From the NCBI RefSeq assembly GCF_900156525.1, contig NZ_FTPS01000003.1, positions 1-64,000 of the forward strand: a DNA stretch of 64,000 nucleotides, in the 5' to 3' direction. Positions within the stretch are counted from its first letter, which is position 1. Each line of letters begins with the position of its first letter. Position numbers and translations under genes: made by a program. Origin of the DNA: Pontibaca methylaminivorans (GTDB taxonomy: Bacteria; Pseudomonadota; Alphaproteobacteria; Rhodobacterales; Rhodobacteraceae). This document shows positions 37,502 to 46,992 of the stretch, in pieces. The notes beneath the pieces were generated by a model, which saw nothing but the letters and a program-made list of their open reading frames with translations, had not been told where the DNA came from and searched no databases.

Positions 37502-38362
37502 ATGCAGCGGACGGTCTATGTGAACGGAGCCTATCTGCCCGAATCCGAGGCAAGCGTGTCGATATTCGACCGTGGCTTTCTGATGGCGGATGCGATCTAT
37601 GAGGTGACGAGCGTCCTTGATGGCCGGCTGGTCGATTTCGATGCCCATATGACGCGGCTTGCGCGTTCGGCGCGGGAACTCGACATGGCGCCGCCGCCCG
37701 GGCGGGACGAGCTGCTTGCGATCCATCGCGAACTGGTCCGGCGCAACGGGATCGACGAGGGGCTCGTCTATCTTCAGGTCACGCGGGGCGCGCCGGGGGA
37801 CCGGGATTTCGCCTATCCCGATCCGGGGCTGGCGCCGACCGTGGTGCTGTTCACGCAGGCGAAACCCGGCCTTGCCGATGACCCGGTGGCGCGGCGCGGG
37901 ATCCGGGTGATCAGTCTTGACGATCTGCGCTGGAAGCGGCGCGACATCAAGACGGTGCAGTTGCTGTATCCGAGCATGGCGAAGATGGCGGCGCGGCGCG
38001 CGGGAGCGGATGACGCCTGGCTGGTCGAGGACGGGTTCGTGACCGAAGGGACCAGCAACAACGTCTATATCGTGAGCAACGGGCGCATCATCACCCGTCC
38101 GCTGTCCTGCGAGATCCTGCATGGCATCACCCGCAGGTCGGTGCTGCGCTGCGCGGCCGAGGCCGGCATGGCGGTGGAGGAGCGCGCCTTCACCCTGGCC
38201 GAGGCGAAGGCCGCGCAGGAGGCCTTCCTGACCTCGGCCAGCGCCTTCGTCATACCGGTCGTTGCGGTGGACGGGGTCGTGCTGGGCGACGGGCGGCCCG
38301 GGCCCGTCGCCGCGCGGCTGCGGGACATCTGCCTGGAAGAGGCGCGCGCAGGGGCGATCTGA
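37502..38362 (+). CDS. dat: D-amino-acid transaminase
   Basis: 286 aa, class IV PLP aminotransferase. Lys of the Schiff base is in RRDIKTVQLLYPSM, the EGTSNNVYI loop binds PLP, and SIFDRGFLMADAIYEV is the N-terminal family motif. It interconverts D-Ala and D-Glu via 2-oxo acids, supplying or recycling cell-wall D-amino acids. Two bases after the dipeptide epimerase and in the same operon, which fits peptidoglycan peptide turnover. A branched-chain aminotransferase is less likely. Confidence 0.88.
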   Translation: MQRTVYVNGAYLPESEASVSIFDRGFLMADAIYEVTSVLDGRLVDFDAHMTRLARSARELDMAPPPGRDELLAIHRELVRRNGIDEGLVYLQVTRGAPGDRDFAYPDPGLAPTVVLFTQAKPGLADDPVARRGIRVISLDDLRWKRRDIKTVQLLYPSMAKMAARRAGADDAWLVEDGFVTEGTSNNVYIVSNGRIITRPLSCEILHGITRRSVLRCAAEAGMAVEERAFTLAEAKAAQEAFLTSASAFVIPVVAVDGVVLGDGRPGPVAARLRDICLEEARAGAI

Positions 38363-38410
38363 TCTGATCCGGTCCTGCCGATTGTGGTTTTTGGGGGCGT
38401 GGGAGCAGGG

Positions 38411-39469
38411 ATGATGCGTCGTTTTCTCTCGCGGGGTTATCCGGTCATCAACAAGGTTCTTGCCCGTGCCGGCAGGCAGCGGTCGCTGGAGGAGGCCGCG
38501 GTTGATGTCGAGGAAATATGTGCCGCGGAAGACGGCATGTCGTCACCGGTCTTCATTGCGGACGGGGATTGGAACAAGGTCAGCGGCTTTGCGCCCGGGA
38601 CAACGCGCGAATACGAACAAGGGCGTGTGTCTGGCGGTCCGGTCCGGCATGAGGCGACGCTGAGACTTTCGTTCCGGAACGTGCTGGCCACTCCGAACGG
38701 GTTCTTCATGCCGGGCGCATCGCTGAACCGATCGGGCAGGGTGGATTTGCGGGCGGTGCTCCTTGGTGAAATTCCGACCTTTCCGCGCGGCTTCTACGCC
38801 TTGCCCAGCATCGCGATGCCCTATTTCGGGCATTGGGTGAATGATGCGCTGCCCGCCACGCTGCTGTGCCGGCCGGACGAGGCCCTGTATCTTCCCTTCG
38901 ATCCGGGCTGGCCCCATCCGGCCCGTTATCTGGAACTTCTGGAAATTGATGCGATCAGGGATCGGACGGTGTTCTTCCAGCGCATGAGCTTTTGTCTCGA
39001 CATCGGGCAGAATGAAAATCGCCGGGAGCGGCAGCGCACGATCCGCAGCCGCATCCGGCGCCGGTTCCATCCCGCCGCGGCAAAAGGCGTGCTGATCCGG
39101 CGCGGCGCGGCGGGGGCCCGGCAACTTGCGAACGAGGAGGAGCTTGCCCACCGGCTGACGGAGCGGGGGTTCGACAGCTGCAGCTCGACCGACACGCTCG
39201 ACCGGATTCTGGAGGCGACCAGCGGCGCGGACACCATCGTCTCCATCGAGGGCAGTCACATAAGTCACGCCCTGCTTTCAGCAGCCGATCATGCGCATTT
39301 CATCGTGATCAATCCGCAAGATCGCTTCAACGCGGTCTTCAACGATTACATGCCGGCGTTCGGCGGGCGCATGAGCACCTTGGTCGCGCCGCGCCGGGGC
39401 GATGGATATGCGGTGGACATCGCCGCGCTGCTGGACCTCATTGATCGCGCGCCCTTGCGGGTCGGCTGA
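38411..39469 (+). CDS. Glycosyltransferase family 61 (DUF563) protein
   Basis: 352 aa from the first ATG of an ATGATG pair after AGCAGGG. The middle has YFGHWVNDALPATLL, matching the FGHFLxE motif of DUF563, and the C-terminal third has TIVSIEGSHISHALLSA, the GxHGAGL-type motif, with H instead of the usual second H-G-A. It probably adds a sugar to an extracellular polysaccharide. 48 bp after dat on the same strand but likely unrelated in function. Confidence 0.75.
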   Translation: MMRRFLSRGYPVINKVLARAGRQRSLEEAAVDVEEICAAEDGMSSPVFIADGDWNKVSGFAPGTTREYEQGRVSGGPVRHEATLRLSFRNVLATPNGFFMPGASLNRSGRVDLRAVLLGEIPTFPRGFYALPSIAMPYFGHWVNDALPATLLCRPDEALYLPFDPGWPHPARYLELLEIDAIRDRTVFFQRMSFCLDIGQNENRRERQRTIRSRIRRRFHPAAAKGVLIRRGAAGARQLANEEELAHRLTERGFDSCSSTDTLDRILEATSGADTIVSIEGSHISHALLSAADHAHFIVINPQDRFNAVFNDYMPAFGGRMSTLVAPRRGDGYAVDIAALLDLIDRAPLRVG

Positions 39470-39483
39470 ACGGGCAGGCGCAT

Positions 39484-39786
39484 TCAGCCGTTGCGCGGCG
39501 CAGTTGCGGCAAAGGCTGCGATCTGCTCGGGCGTGGCCTCGATCTGGTGGCGGGCCTTCCATTCGTCATAAGGCATGCCGTAGAAGATTTCGCGCGCCTC
39601 TTCCTTGCCGAGGGTGATACCCCGCTCGGCGGCGGCTTCCTGGTACCAGCGGCTCAGGCAGTTGCGGCAAAAACCCGAAAGGTTCATGAGGTCGATGTTC
39701 TGCACCTCGGGGCGCTCTTCCATCAGATGCTTGCGCAGGCGGCGGAAGGCGGCGGCTTCGAGTTCGATTTCGGTCTGGCGGTCCAT
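39484..39786 (-). CDS. DUF1244 domain protein
   Basis: 100 aa. The DUF1244 core is FRRLRKHLMEERPEVQNIDL then NLSGFCRNCLSRWYQEAA with two conserved Cys, and GMPYDEWKARHQ. The family is nearly always 95-105 aa, helical, and widespread in alpha- and gammaproteobacteria, with no settled function. Convergent with the GT61 gene, divergent from pyk. Confidence 0.93.
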   Translation of the reverse strand: MDRQTEIELEAAAFRRLRKHLMEERPEVQNIDLMNLSGFCRNCLSRWYQEAAAERGITLGKEEAREIFYGMPYDEWKARHQIEATPEQIAAFAATAPRNG

Positions 39787-39960
39787 CTCTCTTTCCTGAC
39801 GTCATGGGTCCGGCCGGTCGTCCGGCGGGTGTCCTGCCGAATCTAATGCCCCGCGCGCCGCTATTCCAGCCCGGGCGGGAGGGCGTTGCCGGGACCCCGG
39901 ATTTGCGCGATAAGGGCGCAAACACCGTTTGCGGTAACATTGGGAATGGAGCGCCTGTTC

Positions 39961-41418
39961 ATGCGGCGTCAGCGCAAAGTCAAGATCGTGGCCACACTTG
40001 GTCCGGCCTCGGAAACGCACGAGACCATCCGTGCCCTGCACGAGGCCGGCGCGGATGTGTTCCGGCTCAACATGAGCCACGGGAGCCGCGACGAGATCCG
40101 CGACAAGCATCGCATCATCCGCGAGATCGAGGCCGAGACCGGCAGCCCGATCGCGATCCTTGCCGATCTGCAGGGCCCGAAGCTGCGGCTCGGCACCTTC
40201 GCCGAGGGAGAGATCACGCTCGGAGAGGGCGCGTGCTTTCGCCTCGATCTCGACCCGGAGCCGGGGGATGCGCGCCGCGTCTGCGTTCCGCACCCCGAGA
40301 TTTTCGCGGCCCTGGTCAACGGGGCGACACTTCTCATCAATGACGGCAAAGTCCGTCTGGAAGTGATTGAATCAGAGCGCGACTTTGCTGAATGCGTGGT
40401 GCGCACGGGCGGGGTGATCTCCGATCGCAAGGGGGTGAACGTGCCCGATGTGGTGCTGCCGCTCGCGGCGCTTTCGGACAAGGACCGCGACGACCTCGAA
40501 TTCGCCTGCGGGCTTGGCATCGACTGGCTTGCGCTGTCCTTCGTGCAGCGCCCCGAGGATGTGGAAGAGGCGCGCATCCTGGTCGGGGATCGTGCCGCGA
40601 TCATGGCCAAGATCGAAAAACCCGCGGCGGTGGAGCAGTTCGAGCGCATTCTTGCGGCGGCCGACGGGATCATGGTGGCGCGCGGCGATCTGGGGGTGGA
40701 ACTGCCGGTGCAGTACGTGCCGCCGATCCAGAAGCGCCTGGTGCAGCGGTGCCGGGCGGCGGCAAAGCCGGTGATCGTGGCGACGCAGATGCTGGAATCG
40801 ATGATCGAAAGCCCCGTGCCCACGCGGGCCGAGGTGTCGGACGTGGCGGCGGCGATCTATGAGGGCACCGACGCGGTGATGCTGAGCGCGGAATCGGCGG
40901 CCGGTCAGTACCCGATCGAGGCGGTGCGGGTGATGGACGACGTGGCCGCGCATGTCGAATCCGACCCGGCCTATGCCGAGCAGATCGCCGCCTCGCGCAG
41001 CGCCCCGGGCAGCACCACAGCCGATGCGATCGTCGCCGCCGCGCGCGAGATCGCCGAAAAGACCGAGATCAAGGCGATCTGCTGCTTTACCCAGAGCGGC
41101 ACCACGGCGCTGCTGAACGCGCGCGAACGCCCCAAGGTGCCGATCATCGCGCTGACCTCGCTGCAGCGCACCGCGCGGCGCCTGTGCCTGACCTGGGGCT
41201 GTCACTGCGTGATCACGGAGGAGCTCGACCGCTTCAAGCAGGCGGTGGTGAATGCCGTGCGCGCGGCGCGCAGCGAAGGGTTCGCGGCCGAATCCGATCA
41301 GATCGTGGTGACCGCGGGCGTGCCCTTCAACGTTCCCGGAAGCACCAACATCCTGCGCATCGCCCCCTGTGACGAACGGCTGATCTGGCCGGGTGGCGCC
41401 TCCGGCGTGCAATCCTGA
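39961..41418 (+). CDS. pyk: Pyruvate kinase
   Basis: 485 aa from the ATG at 39961; GGAG nine bases upstream supports it over an ATG five codons earlier. It makes pyruvate and ATP from phosphoenolpyruvate. Substrate and metal motifs: TLGPASETHET, RLNMSHG, IEKPAAVEQFERI (catalytic Lys, Glu) and MVARGDLGVELP. The C-terminal regulatory domain follows. Last gene before rpmI-rplT. Confidence 0.96.
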   Translation: MRRQRKVKIVATLGPASETHETIRALHEAGADVFRLNMSHGSRDEIRDKHRIIREIEAETGSPIAILADLQGPKLRLGTFAEGEITLGEGACFRLDLDPEPGDARRVCVPHPEIFAALVNGATLLINDGKVRLEVIESERDFAECVVRTGGVISDRKGVNVPDVVLPLAALSDKDRDDLEFACGLGIDWLALSFVQRPEDVEEARILVGDRAAIMAKIEKPAAVEQFERILAAADGIMVARGDLGVELPVQYVPPIQKRLVQRCRAAAKPVIVATQMLESMIESPVPTRAEVSDVAAAIYEGTDAVMLSAESAAGQYPIEAVRVMDDVAAHVESDPAYAEQIAASRSAPGSTTADAIVAAAREIAEKTEIKAICCFTQSGTTALLNARERPKVPIIALTSLQRTARRLCLTWGCHCVITEELDRFKQAVVNAVRAARSEGFAAESDQIVVTAGVPFNVPGSTNILRIAPCDERLIWPGGASGVQS

Positions 41419-41442
41419 TGCCAGTCCGCCTGCCGTGAGCCC

Positions 41443-41471
41443 TTGTCAAACAGCCGCGATCCGGCTAGAGG
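41443..41471 (+). promoter_or_regulatory. Promoter candidate for rpmI-rplT
   Basis: TTGTCA (41443-41448), a 16-17 base spacer, then CTAGAGG (41465-41471). Expected start is about 75 bases upstream of rpmI. By eye. Confidence 0.35.
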
Positions 41472-41553
41472 GCGGCTTCCGAATGGTGCGTCCGGCCGAT
41501 GTGGCATGCCGAGTCGCACCCTGACCGATCCCGAACACCGAAGGAGCTCGGAA

Positions 41554-41754
41554 ATGCCCAAGATGAAGACCAAGTCAAGCGCCAAGAAGCGCTTCAAGAT
41601 CACCGCGACCGGCAAGGTTCTGGCCGGGCAGGCCGGCAAGCGCCACGGCATGATCAAGCGCAGCACCAAGTTCATCCGTGACGCGCGCGGCACCACCACT
41701 CTGTCGGAGCCGGATGCGAAAATCGTCAAGGGCTTCATGCCCTACGGCCGCTGA
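41554..41754 (+). CDS. rpmI: 50S ribosomal protein L35
   Basis: 66 aa from the ATG at 41554 after [33 protein letters not shown] is the L35 signature, and [10 protein letters not shown] and the end FMPYGR are conserved. First gene of rpmI-rplT. Confidence 0.97.
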   Translation: MPKMKTKSSAKKRFKITATGKVLAGQAGKRHGMIKRSTKFIRDARGTTTLSEPDAKIVKGFMPYGR

Positions 41755-41769
41755 CAGGAGATCTGAGCC

Positions 41770-42135
41770 ATGGCACGTATCAAGAGCGGAACCGTCACCC
41801 ACGCCCGTCACAAGAAGGTCATCAAGGCCGCCAAGGGCTATTTCAGCCGGCGCAAGAACACCTTCCGCACCGCGACGCAGGCGGTGGACAAGGCCAACCA
41901 GTATGCAACCCGCGACCGCAAGAACCGCAAGCGGAATTTCCGCGCGCTCTGGATCCAGCGGATCAACGCGGCCGTGCGCGCCCATGACGAAACGCTGACC
42001 TATTCGCGCTTCATCAACGGCCTGTCGCGCGCCGGGATCGAGGTGGACCGCAAGGTTCTGGCCGATCTCGCCGTGCACGAGCCCGAAGCCTTCGGTGCGA
42101 TCGTCAAGCAGGCGCAGGACGCGCTCGCCGCCTGA
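41770..42135 (+). CDS. rplT: 50S ribosomal protein L20
   Basis: 121 aa, 15 bp after rpmI. Signature [19 protein letters not shown] and [15 protein letters not shown]. It is needed early in 50S assembly. A terminator follows, separating it from pheS. Confidence 0.97.
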   Translation: MARIKSGTVTHARHKKVIKAAKGYFSRRKNTFRTATQAVDKANQYATRDRKNRKRNFRALWIQRINAAVRAHDETLTYSRFINGLSRAGIEVDRKVLADLAVHEPEAFGAIVKQAQDALAA

Positions 42136-42168
42136 ACCGCAGGACCAGCCGGACATATCCGAAAACGC

Positions 42169-42200
42169 AAGGGGCTGTCCGAAAACCGGACGGCCCCTTT
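42169..42200 (+). terminator. Rho-independent terminator of rpmI-rplT
   Basis: AAGGGGCTGTCC pairs with GGACGGCCCCTT across GAAAACC and ends in T residues. Begins 34 bases after the rplT stop. Confidence 0.85.
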
Positions 42201-42290
42201 GCCTTGACGCGGCCGGCCGGGGGCGAGCCTTGCCATCGGTTGGCGCAGTCATTAGCAACCAGACCCGGAACGACAGCGCAGGAAAACGTG

Positions 42291-43364
42291 ATGGATGATC
42301 TCAAGGCGAAATATCTGGAGCGGATAGCCGGAGCCGGGGACGAGGCCGCGCTCGAGGACATCCGCCTTGCCGCCATCGGCAAGAAGGGCGAGATTTCGCT
42401 GCGGATGCGCGAACTCGGAAAAATGACCCCGGAAGAGCGCAAGAGCGCGGGGCCGGCGCTGAACGCGCTCAAGGACGAGATCACGAGCGCGCTTGCCGCC
42501 CGCAAGGCCGCGCTGGCTGATGCCGCGCTCGAGGAACGCCTGCGGGCCGAATGGCTTGATGTCACGCTGCCCGCGCGCCGGCGCCCGGCCGGCACCATCC
42601 ATCCCGTGAGCCGGGTCACCGAAGAAGTGACCGCGATCTTTGCCGATATGGGGTTTTCCGTCGCCGAGGGGCCGCGCATCGACACCGACTGGTATAATTT
42701 CGATGCGCTCAACATCCCGGCCCACCATCCCGCCCGGGCCGAGATGGACACGTTCTACATGCACCGCGACGCGGAGGATCCGCGCCCGCCCAACGTGCTG
42801 CGCACCCATACGAGCCCGGTGCAGATCCGCTCGATGGAGGCGAGTGGCGCGCCGACGCGCATCATCTGCCCCGGCGGCGTCTATCGTGCCGATTACGATC
42901 AGACCCATACGCCGATGTTCCACCAGGTCGAGGGGCTGGCCATCGACCGCGACATCACCATGGCCAACCTGAAATGGGTGCTCGAGGAATTCTTTGCCGC
43001 GTTCTTCGAACTCGACGGCATCCGCATCCGTTTCCGCGCCTCGCATTTCCCCTTTACCGAACCTTCGGCCGAGGTGGACATCCAGTGTTCATGGGTCGAC
43101 GGGCAGTTGCGCATCGGAGAGGGTGACGACTGGCTCGAGGTGCTCGGCTCGGGCATGGTGCACCCCAAGGTGCTGCGCGCCGGCGGCATCGACCCCGACG
43201 AATGGCAGGGCTTTGCCTTCGGCATGGGAATCGACCGCATCGCCATGCTGAAATACGGCATCCCCGACCTGCGCGCGTTCTTCGATTCCGATCTGCGCTG
43301 GCTGCGGCATTACGGGTTCTCCGCGCTTGACGTGCCGACCCTGCGCGGGGGCTTGGGCCGGTGA
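42291..43364 (+). CDS. pheS: Phenylalanine--tRNA ligase, alpha subunit
   Basis: 357 aa from the ATG at 42291 ([12 protein letters not shown]), after AGGAAAACGTG. Class II motif regions: [19 protein letters not shown], the [12 protein letters not shown] loop, motif 2 [20 protein letters not shown], and motif 3 [17 protein letters not shown]. The N-terminal coiled coil binds tRNA. pheT follows after the TM2 gene, so pheS and pheT are split by a minus-strand gene. Confidence 0.97.
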   Translation: MDDLKAKYLERIAGAGDEAALEDIRLAAIGKKGEISLRMRELGKMTPEERKSAGPALNALKDEITSALAARKAALADAALEERLRAEWLDVTLPARRRPAGTIHPVSRVTEEVTAIFADMGFSVAEGPRIDTDWYNFDALNIPAHHPARAEMDTFYMHRDAEDPRPPNVLRTHTSPVQIRSMEASGAPTRIICPGGVYRADYDQTHTPMFHQVEGLAIDRDITMANLKWVLEEFFAAFFELDGIRIRFRASHFPFTEPSAEVDIQCSWVDGQLRIGEGDDWLEVLGSGMVHPKVLRAGGIDPDEWQGFAFGMGIDRIAMLKYGIPDLRAFFDSDLRWLRHYGFSALDVPTLRGGLGR

Positions 43365-43415
43365 GTGGGGCGGCTGCCTTTCACCATCGCTTTCAGCCTG
43401 TAGCGCGACCGCCTG

Positions 43416-43751
43416 TCAGGTTTTGACCGGCGCGTGAAGCATGTCGGTTGAATGGCGCTGGCGTATCGCGTCCTTGTCTGCCTGAAGCAGTCCGGGAAGC
43501 AGGAAGATGTCCACGATCCACCAGATTCCCACCGCGATCAGCAACCCAATTCCAATGACGATGACAAGGGTGAGCCAGCCGAGAACAAAGAGGATCAGCA
43601 TCGTGATCGCCGTGCCCGTCTTGCCGAGATAGAACCGATGCGCCCCGAATCCGCCCAGAAAGATCAGCAGCAGATATGCAACGACCGGCGATTTCGCGTC
43701 ATTCGTAACCCGCTGCTCGACGAGCATCTGCTGTTCGGTGGTCAGACTCAT
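43416..43751 (-). CDS. TM2 domain membrane protein
   Basis: 111 aa. The TM2 core (about residues 20-90) contains LLLIFLGGFGAHRFYLGKTGTA with the conserved Gly/His/Arg/Tyr, then two membrane helices with DIFLLPGLLQ. The family has no defined molecular role. It sits between pheS and pheT on the opposite strand. A TTTA-N7-TTAA site lies 48-63 bases upstream. Confidence 0.88.
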   Translation of the reverse strand: MSLTTEQQMLVEQRVTNDAKSPVVAYLLLIFLGGFGAHRFYLGKTGTAITMLILFVLGWLTLVIVIGIGLLIAVGIWWIVDIFLLPGLLQADKDAIRQRHSTDMLHAPVKT

Positions 43752-43799
43752 GATGAAGTTCCCGCAAGGCTGAATTGCCGCACGCTAGCCCGGCAATGG

Positions 43800-43814
43800 T
43801 TTACATGCCGTTAA
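43800..43814 (-). promoter_or_regulatory. CtrA-like site (one mismatch) before the TM2 gene
   Basis: TTTA-CATGCCG-TTAA against the CtrA consensus TTAA-N7-TTAA (seven of eight). It is 49-63 bases upstream of the TM2-protein ATG. Confidence 0.35.
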
Positions 43815-43937
43815 TGCGCGACCGTTTCCGACCTTGCCGGTGTCAGGCGGTTTCCGGCCGTGATCGACCTGGCTGCCGACCCTATCATTCTGCCGCGCCC
43901 TGCGGTAATCCACCGCAAAATCCATGAGGATGCAGAG

Positions 43938-46331
43938 ATGAAATTCACCCTCTCCTGGCTGAAAGATCACCTGGACACCACGGCGACGCTCGACGAGATC
44001 ACCGGGGCGCTGACGGATATCGGGCTCGAGGTCGAAGGCGTGACCGATCCGGCGGCTCGGCTGCGTGACTTTACCCTCGGCCGGGTGCTGGCGGCGGAAA
44101 AGCACCCCGATGCCGATCGGCTGAAGGTCTGCCGGGTCATGACCGGCGAGGGCGAAAAACAGATCGTCTGCGGTGCCCCCAACGCCCGCGAAGGCATCAC
44201 CGTGGTGGTCGCGCAACCCGGCACCTATGTGCCGGGCATCGACACGACGATCCAGATGGGCAAGATCCGCGGTGTGGAAAGCCATGGCATGATGGCTTCC
44301 GAGCGCGAGATGGAGCTTTCGGACGAACATGCCGGCATCATCGAACTGCCCATGGGCGAGGTCGGGCAGAGCTTCAGCGACTGGCTGGCGGAGCATGATC
44401 CGGCCCGGGTCGATCCGGTGATAGAAATCGCCATTACCCCGAACCGCCCCGATGCGCTTGGCGTGCGGGGCATTGCCCGTGACCTCGCGGCGCGCGGGCT
44501 CGGGCGGATGAAACCGCGCGGGAGCCGGCCGGTGCCCGGCGCCTTTGCCTCGCCGGTCGGTGTCGGCATCGACCCGGATACGATGGACGGCTGCCCGGTC
44601 TTTGCCGGGCGCGTGATCCGGGGCCTGACCAACGGGCCGAGCCCCGCGTGGCTGCAGGAGCGGCTGCGCGCCATCGGGCTGCGCCCCATATCGGCCCTGG
44701 TGGACATCACGAATTTCTTCACCTTCGATGTGAACAGGCCGCTTCATGTATTTGATATGAATGAGCTTGCCGGAAATTTGCGCATCCATCGCGCCAAGGG
44801 TGGCGAGGTGATCCGCACCCTTGACGAGCGCGAACATATCCTTGCGCCGGGAATGATGGTGATCGCCGACGACAACGGCCCGCAGAGCATCGCCGGCATC
44901 ATGGGCGGCGAAGCGAGCGGCGTGACCGAAGGCACCACCTCGGTCTTTCTGGAAAGCGCATTCTGGGATCACGTGCAGATCGCCCTTGCCGGGCGGGCGC
45001 TGCGGATCACGTCGGATGCGCGCTATCGCTTCGAGCGGGGCATCGACCCGGCCTCTACGCTTGCCGGGCTCGAGGATGCGACGCGGATGATCCTCGATCT
45101 CTGCGGCGGCGAGGCATCCGAAGTGGTCGTCGCCGGGGCCGAGCCCGATCATGGCCGCGCCTATCGCTTTGATCCGGCGCAACTGCGCCGGATCGTCGGC
45201 ATGGAGATCGGCGCGGACGAACAGCGCGCGATTCTCGAGCGGCTCGGGTTCCGGCTCGAGGGCGGCACGGCCCATGTGCCAAGCTGGCGCCCCGATGTGC
45301 ATGGCGAGGCCGATCTGGTCGAGGAGGTCGCGCGCATCGCCTCGCTCGGGCGGCTCGAGGGGCAGCCCCTGCCGCGCCCGAGCGGCGTCGCGCGCCCCGT
45401 GATGACGACGCAGCAGCGCCGGCGCGAGGCCGCGCGCCGCACCTGCGCCGCGCTCGGTTACAACGAATGCGTGAGCTATTCCTTCATCGACCGCGCGAGC
45501 GCCGGGCTGTTCGGCGGCGGCGCGGATGCGACCATGCTGGAAAACCCGATTTCTTCGGAAATGAGCCATATGCGGCCCTCGCTGCTGCCGGGGCTGTTGC
45601 AGGCGGCCGCGCGCAACCAGGCGCGGGGATTTTCGGATCTGGCCCTGTTCGAGGTCGGGCCGGTGTTTTCGGGCGGTGAACCGGGCGAACAGGCCGAACA
45701 GGTCGCGGGGCTCCTGGTCGGACGCACGCAGACCAAGGACGTGCACGGGGAATCGCGCGCGGTCGATGTTTTCGATGCCAGGGCGGATGCCGAGGCGCTG
45801 CTTGCGGCGATGCAGGCCCCGGCCAGCGCGCAGATCCGCAGGGGCGGCCCCGAATGGTGGCATCCGGGGCGGCACGGGGTGATCGGGCTCGGCCCGAAAC
45901 TGGTGCTCGGCGTGTTCGGCGAATTGCATCCGCGGATCCTTGCGGCCATGGATGTGAAGGGGCCGGCAGTCGGTTTCGTCCTCTGGCCCGACGCGGTGCC
46001 CGGCGCGCGCCGCGGCAGCGCCACGCGCCCGGCGCTGGCCCTGTCCGATCTGCAGGCGGTCGAGCGCGACTTTGCCTTTGTGGTCGATGCGGATACGGAT
46101 GCGGCCGCCCTGGTGGCAGCGGCGGCGAGCGCCGACCGCGCGCTGATCGAGCGGGTGCGCGTCTTTGACCAGTTCGTCGGCGGCAGCCTGGGCGAAGGCC
46201 GGAAATCGCTGGCGCTGAGCGTGCGGCTGCAGCCGCGCGAGACCACCCTCACCGAGGCCGAGATCGAGCGTCTGAGCGGGCGCATCATCGAGCAGGTCAC
46301 CAGGGCAACCGGTGCGGTGCTGCGCGGCTGA
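43938..46331 (+). CDS. pheT: Phenylalanine--tRNA ligase, beta subunit
   Basis: 797 aa from the ATG at 43938 (MKFTLSWLKDHLDT), preceded by GAGGATGCAGAG. The EMAP/OB tRNA-binding domain (about 40-150), B3/B4 editing region, B5 domain and C-terminal anticodon-binding FDX-ACB domain (ending with LSVRLQPRETTLTEAEIERLS) are in the usual order. Works as alpha2beta2 with PheS. The stop is 11 bases before repeat copy D. Confidence 0.97.
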   Translation: MKFTLSWLKDHLDTTATLDEITGALTDIGLEVEGVTDPAARLRDFTLGRVLAAEKHPDADRLKVCRVMTGEGEKQIVCGAPNAREGITVVVAQPGTYVPGIDTTIQMGKIRGVESHGMMASEREMELSDEHAGIIELPMGEVGQSFSDWLAEHDPARVDPVIEIAITPNRPDALGVRGIARDLAARGLGRMKPRGSRPVPGAFASPVGVGIDPDTMDGCPVFAGRVIRGLTNGPSPAWLQERLRAIGLRPISALVDITNFFTFDVNRPLHVFDMNELAGNLRIHRAKGGEVIRTLDEREHILAPGMMVIADDNGPQSIAGIMGGEASGVTEGTTSVFLESAFWDHVQIALAGRALRITSDARYRFERGIDPASTLAGLEDATRMILDLCGGEASEVVVAGAEPDHGRAYRFDPAQLRRIVGMEIGADEQRAILERLGFRLEGGTAHVPSWRPDVHGEADLVEEVARIASLGRLEGQPLPRPSGVARPVMTTQQRRREAARRTCAALGYNECVSYSFIDRASAGLFGGGADATMLENPISSEMSHMRPSLLPGLLQAAARNQARGFSDLALFEVGPVFSGGEPGEQAEQVAGLLVGRTQTKDVHGESRAVDVFDARADAEALLAAMQAPASAQIRRGGPEWWHPGRHGVIGLGPKLVLGVFGELHPRILAAMDVKGPAVGFVLWPDAVPGARRGSATRPALALSDLQAVERDFAFVVDADTDAAALVAAAASADRALIERVRVFDQFVGGSLGEGRKSLALSVRLQPRETTLTEAEIERLSGRIIEQVTRATGAVLRG

Positions 46332-46342
46332 GGCTGGATTTC

Positions 46343-46376
46343 GCCTTCGGCGAGGATATTTCTGGCCAGAAGAAGG
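46343..46376 (+). repeat. Intergenic repeat, copy D
   Basis: GCCTTCGGCGAGGATATTT followed by CTGGCCAGAAGAAGG, nearly identical to copy C. It lies between the pheT stop and ytoQ. Confidence 0.75.
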
Positions 46377-46425
46377 CATAGGCGGCGGGGCGCGCGCTCC
46401 GCCCGCAACATTGATGGAGAGCGGC

Positions 46426-46875
46426 ATGACCTTGAACGTTTACCTGTCCGGCGAAATTCACACCGACTGGCGCGAGCAGATCATCGAGGGCGCGCGCGAC
46501 CTCGATATCCGCTTTTCGGCCCCGGTGACCGATCACGATGCCAGCGACGACTGCGGGGTGGCGATCCTCGGGGCGGAGCCTGACAAGTTCTGGCATGACA
46601 ACAAGGGCGCGCGGCTGAACGCGATCCGCACCCGTACCGGGATCGAGCAGGCCGATGTGGTGGTGGTGCGCTTCGACGAGAAATACAAGCAGTGGAACGC
46701 GGCGTTCGACGCGGGTTACGCAGCGGCGCTCGGCAAGGCGCTCGTGGTGCTGCACGGGCCCGAACACCAGCATGCGCTCAAGGAGGTGGATGCGGCCGCG
46801 CTGGCGGTGGCGCAGCACCCCGCGCAGGTGGTCGCGATCCTGCGCTATGTCCTGACGGGCGCGCTGCCGGCATAG
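46426..46875 (+). CDS. ytoQ: YtoQ family protein
   Basis: 149 aa from the ATG at 46426 (MTLNVYLSGEIHTDWR), after GGAGAGCGGC. The conserved FSAPVTDHDASDDCG and ADVVVVRFDEKYKQWNAAFDAGYA segments match the YtoQ family, which is related to nucleoside 2-deoxyribosyltransferase-like proteins. Biological role unknown. Confidence 0.9.
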   Translation: MTLNVYLSGEIHTDWREQIIEGARDLDIRFSAPVTDHDASDDCGVAILGAEPDKFWHDNKGARLNAIRTRTGIEQADVVVVRFDEKYKQWNAAFDAGYAAALGKALVVLHGPEHQHALKEVDAAALAVAQHPAQVVAILRYVLTGALPA

Positions 46876-46992
46876 ATCCGCGGCAACATCGGGCGGAAAT
46901 CCGTCACCATCGCGCATGAATGCTGCACATTTCGCGGTCCGTGTGATTAATTGTCGCAGGCGGCCACGGGGCCGGGGACAGAGGAGTCGGAA

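Noticed and set aside
43785-46427. An 880-codon open frame on the minus strand
   Set aside because: It is fully antisense to pheT, His/Arg/Pro-rich with no domain, an artefact of high GC.
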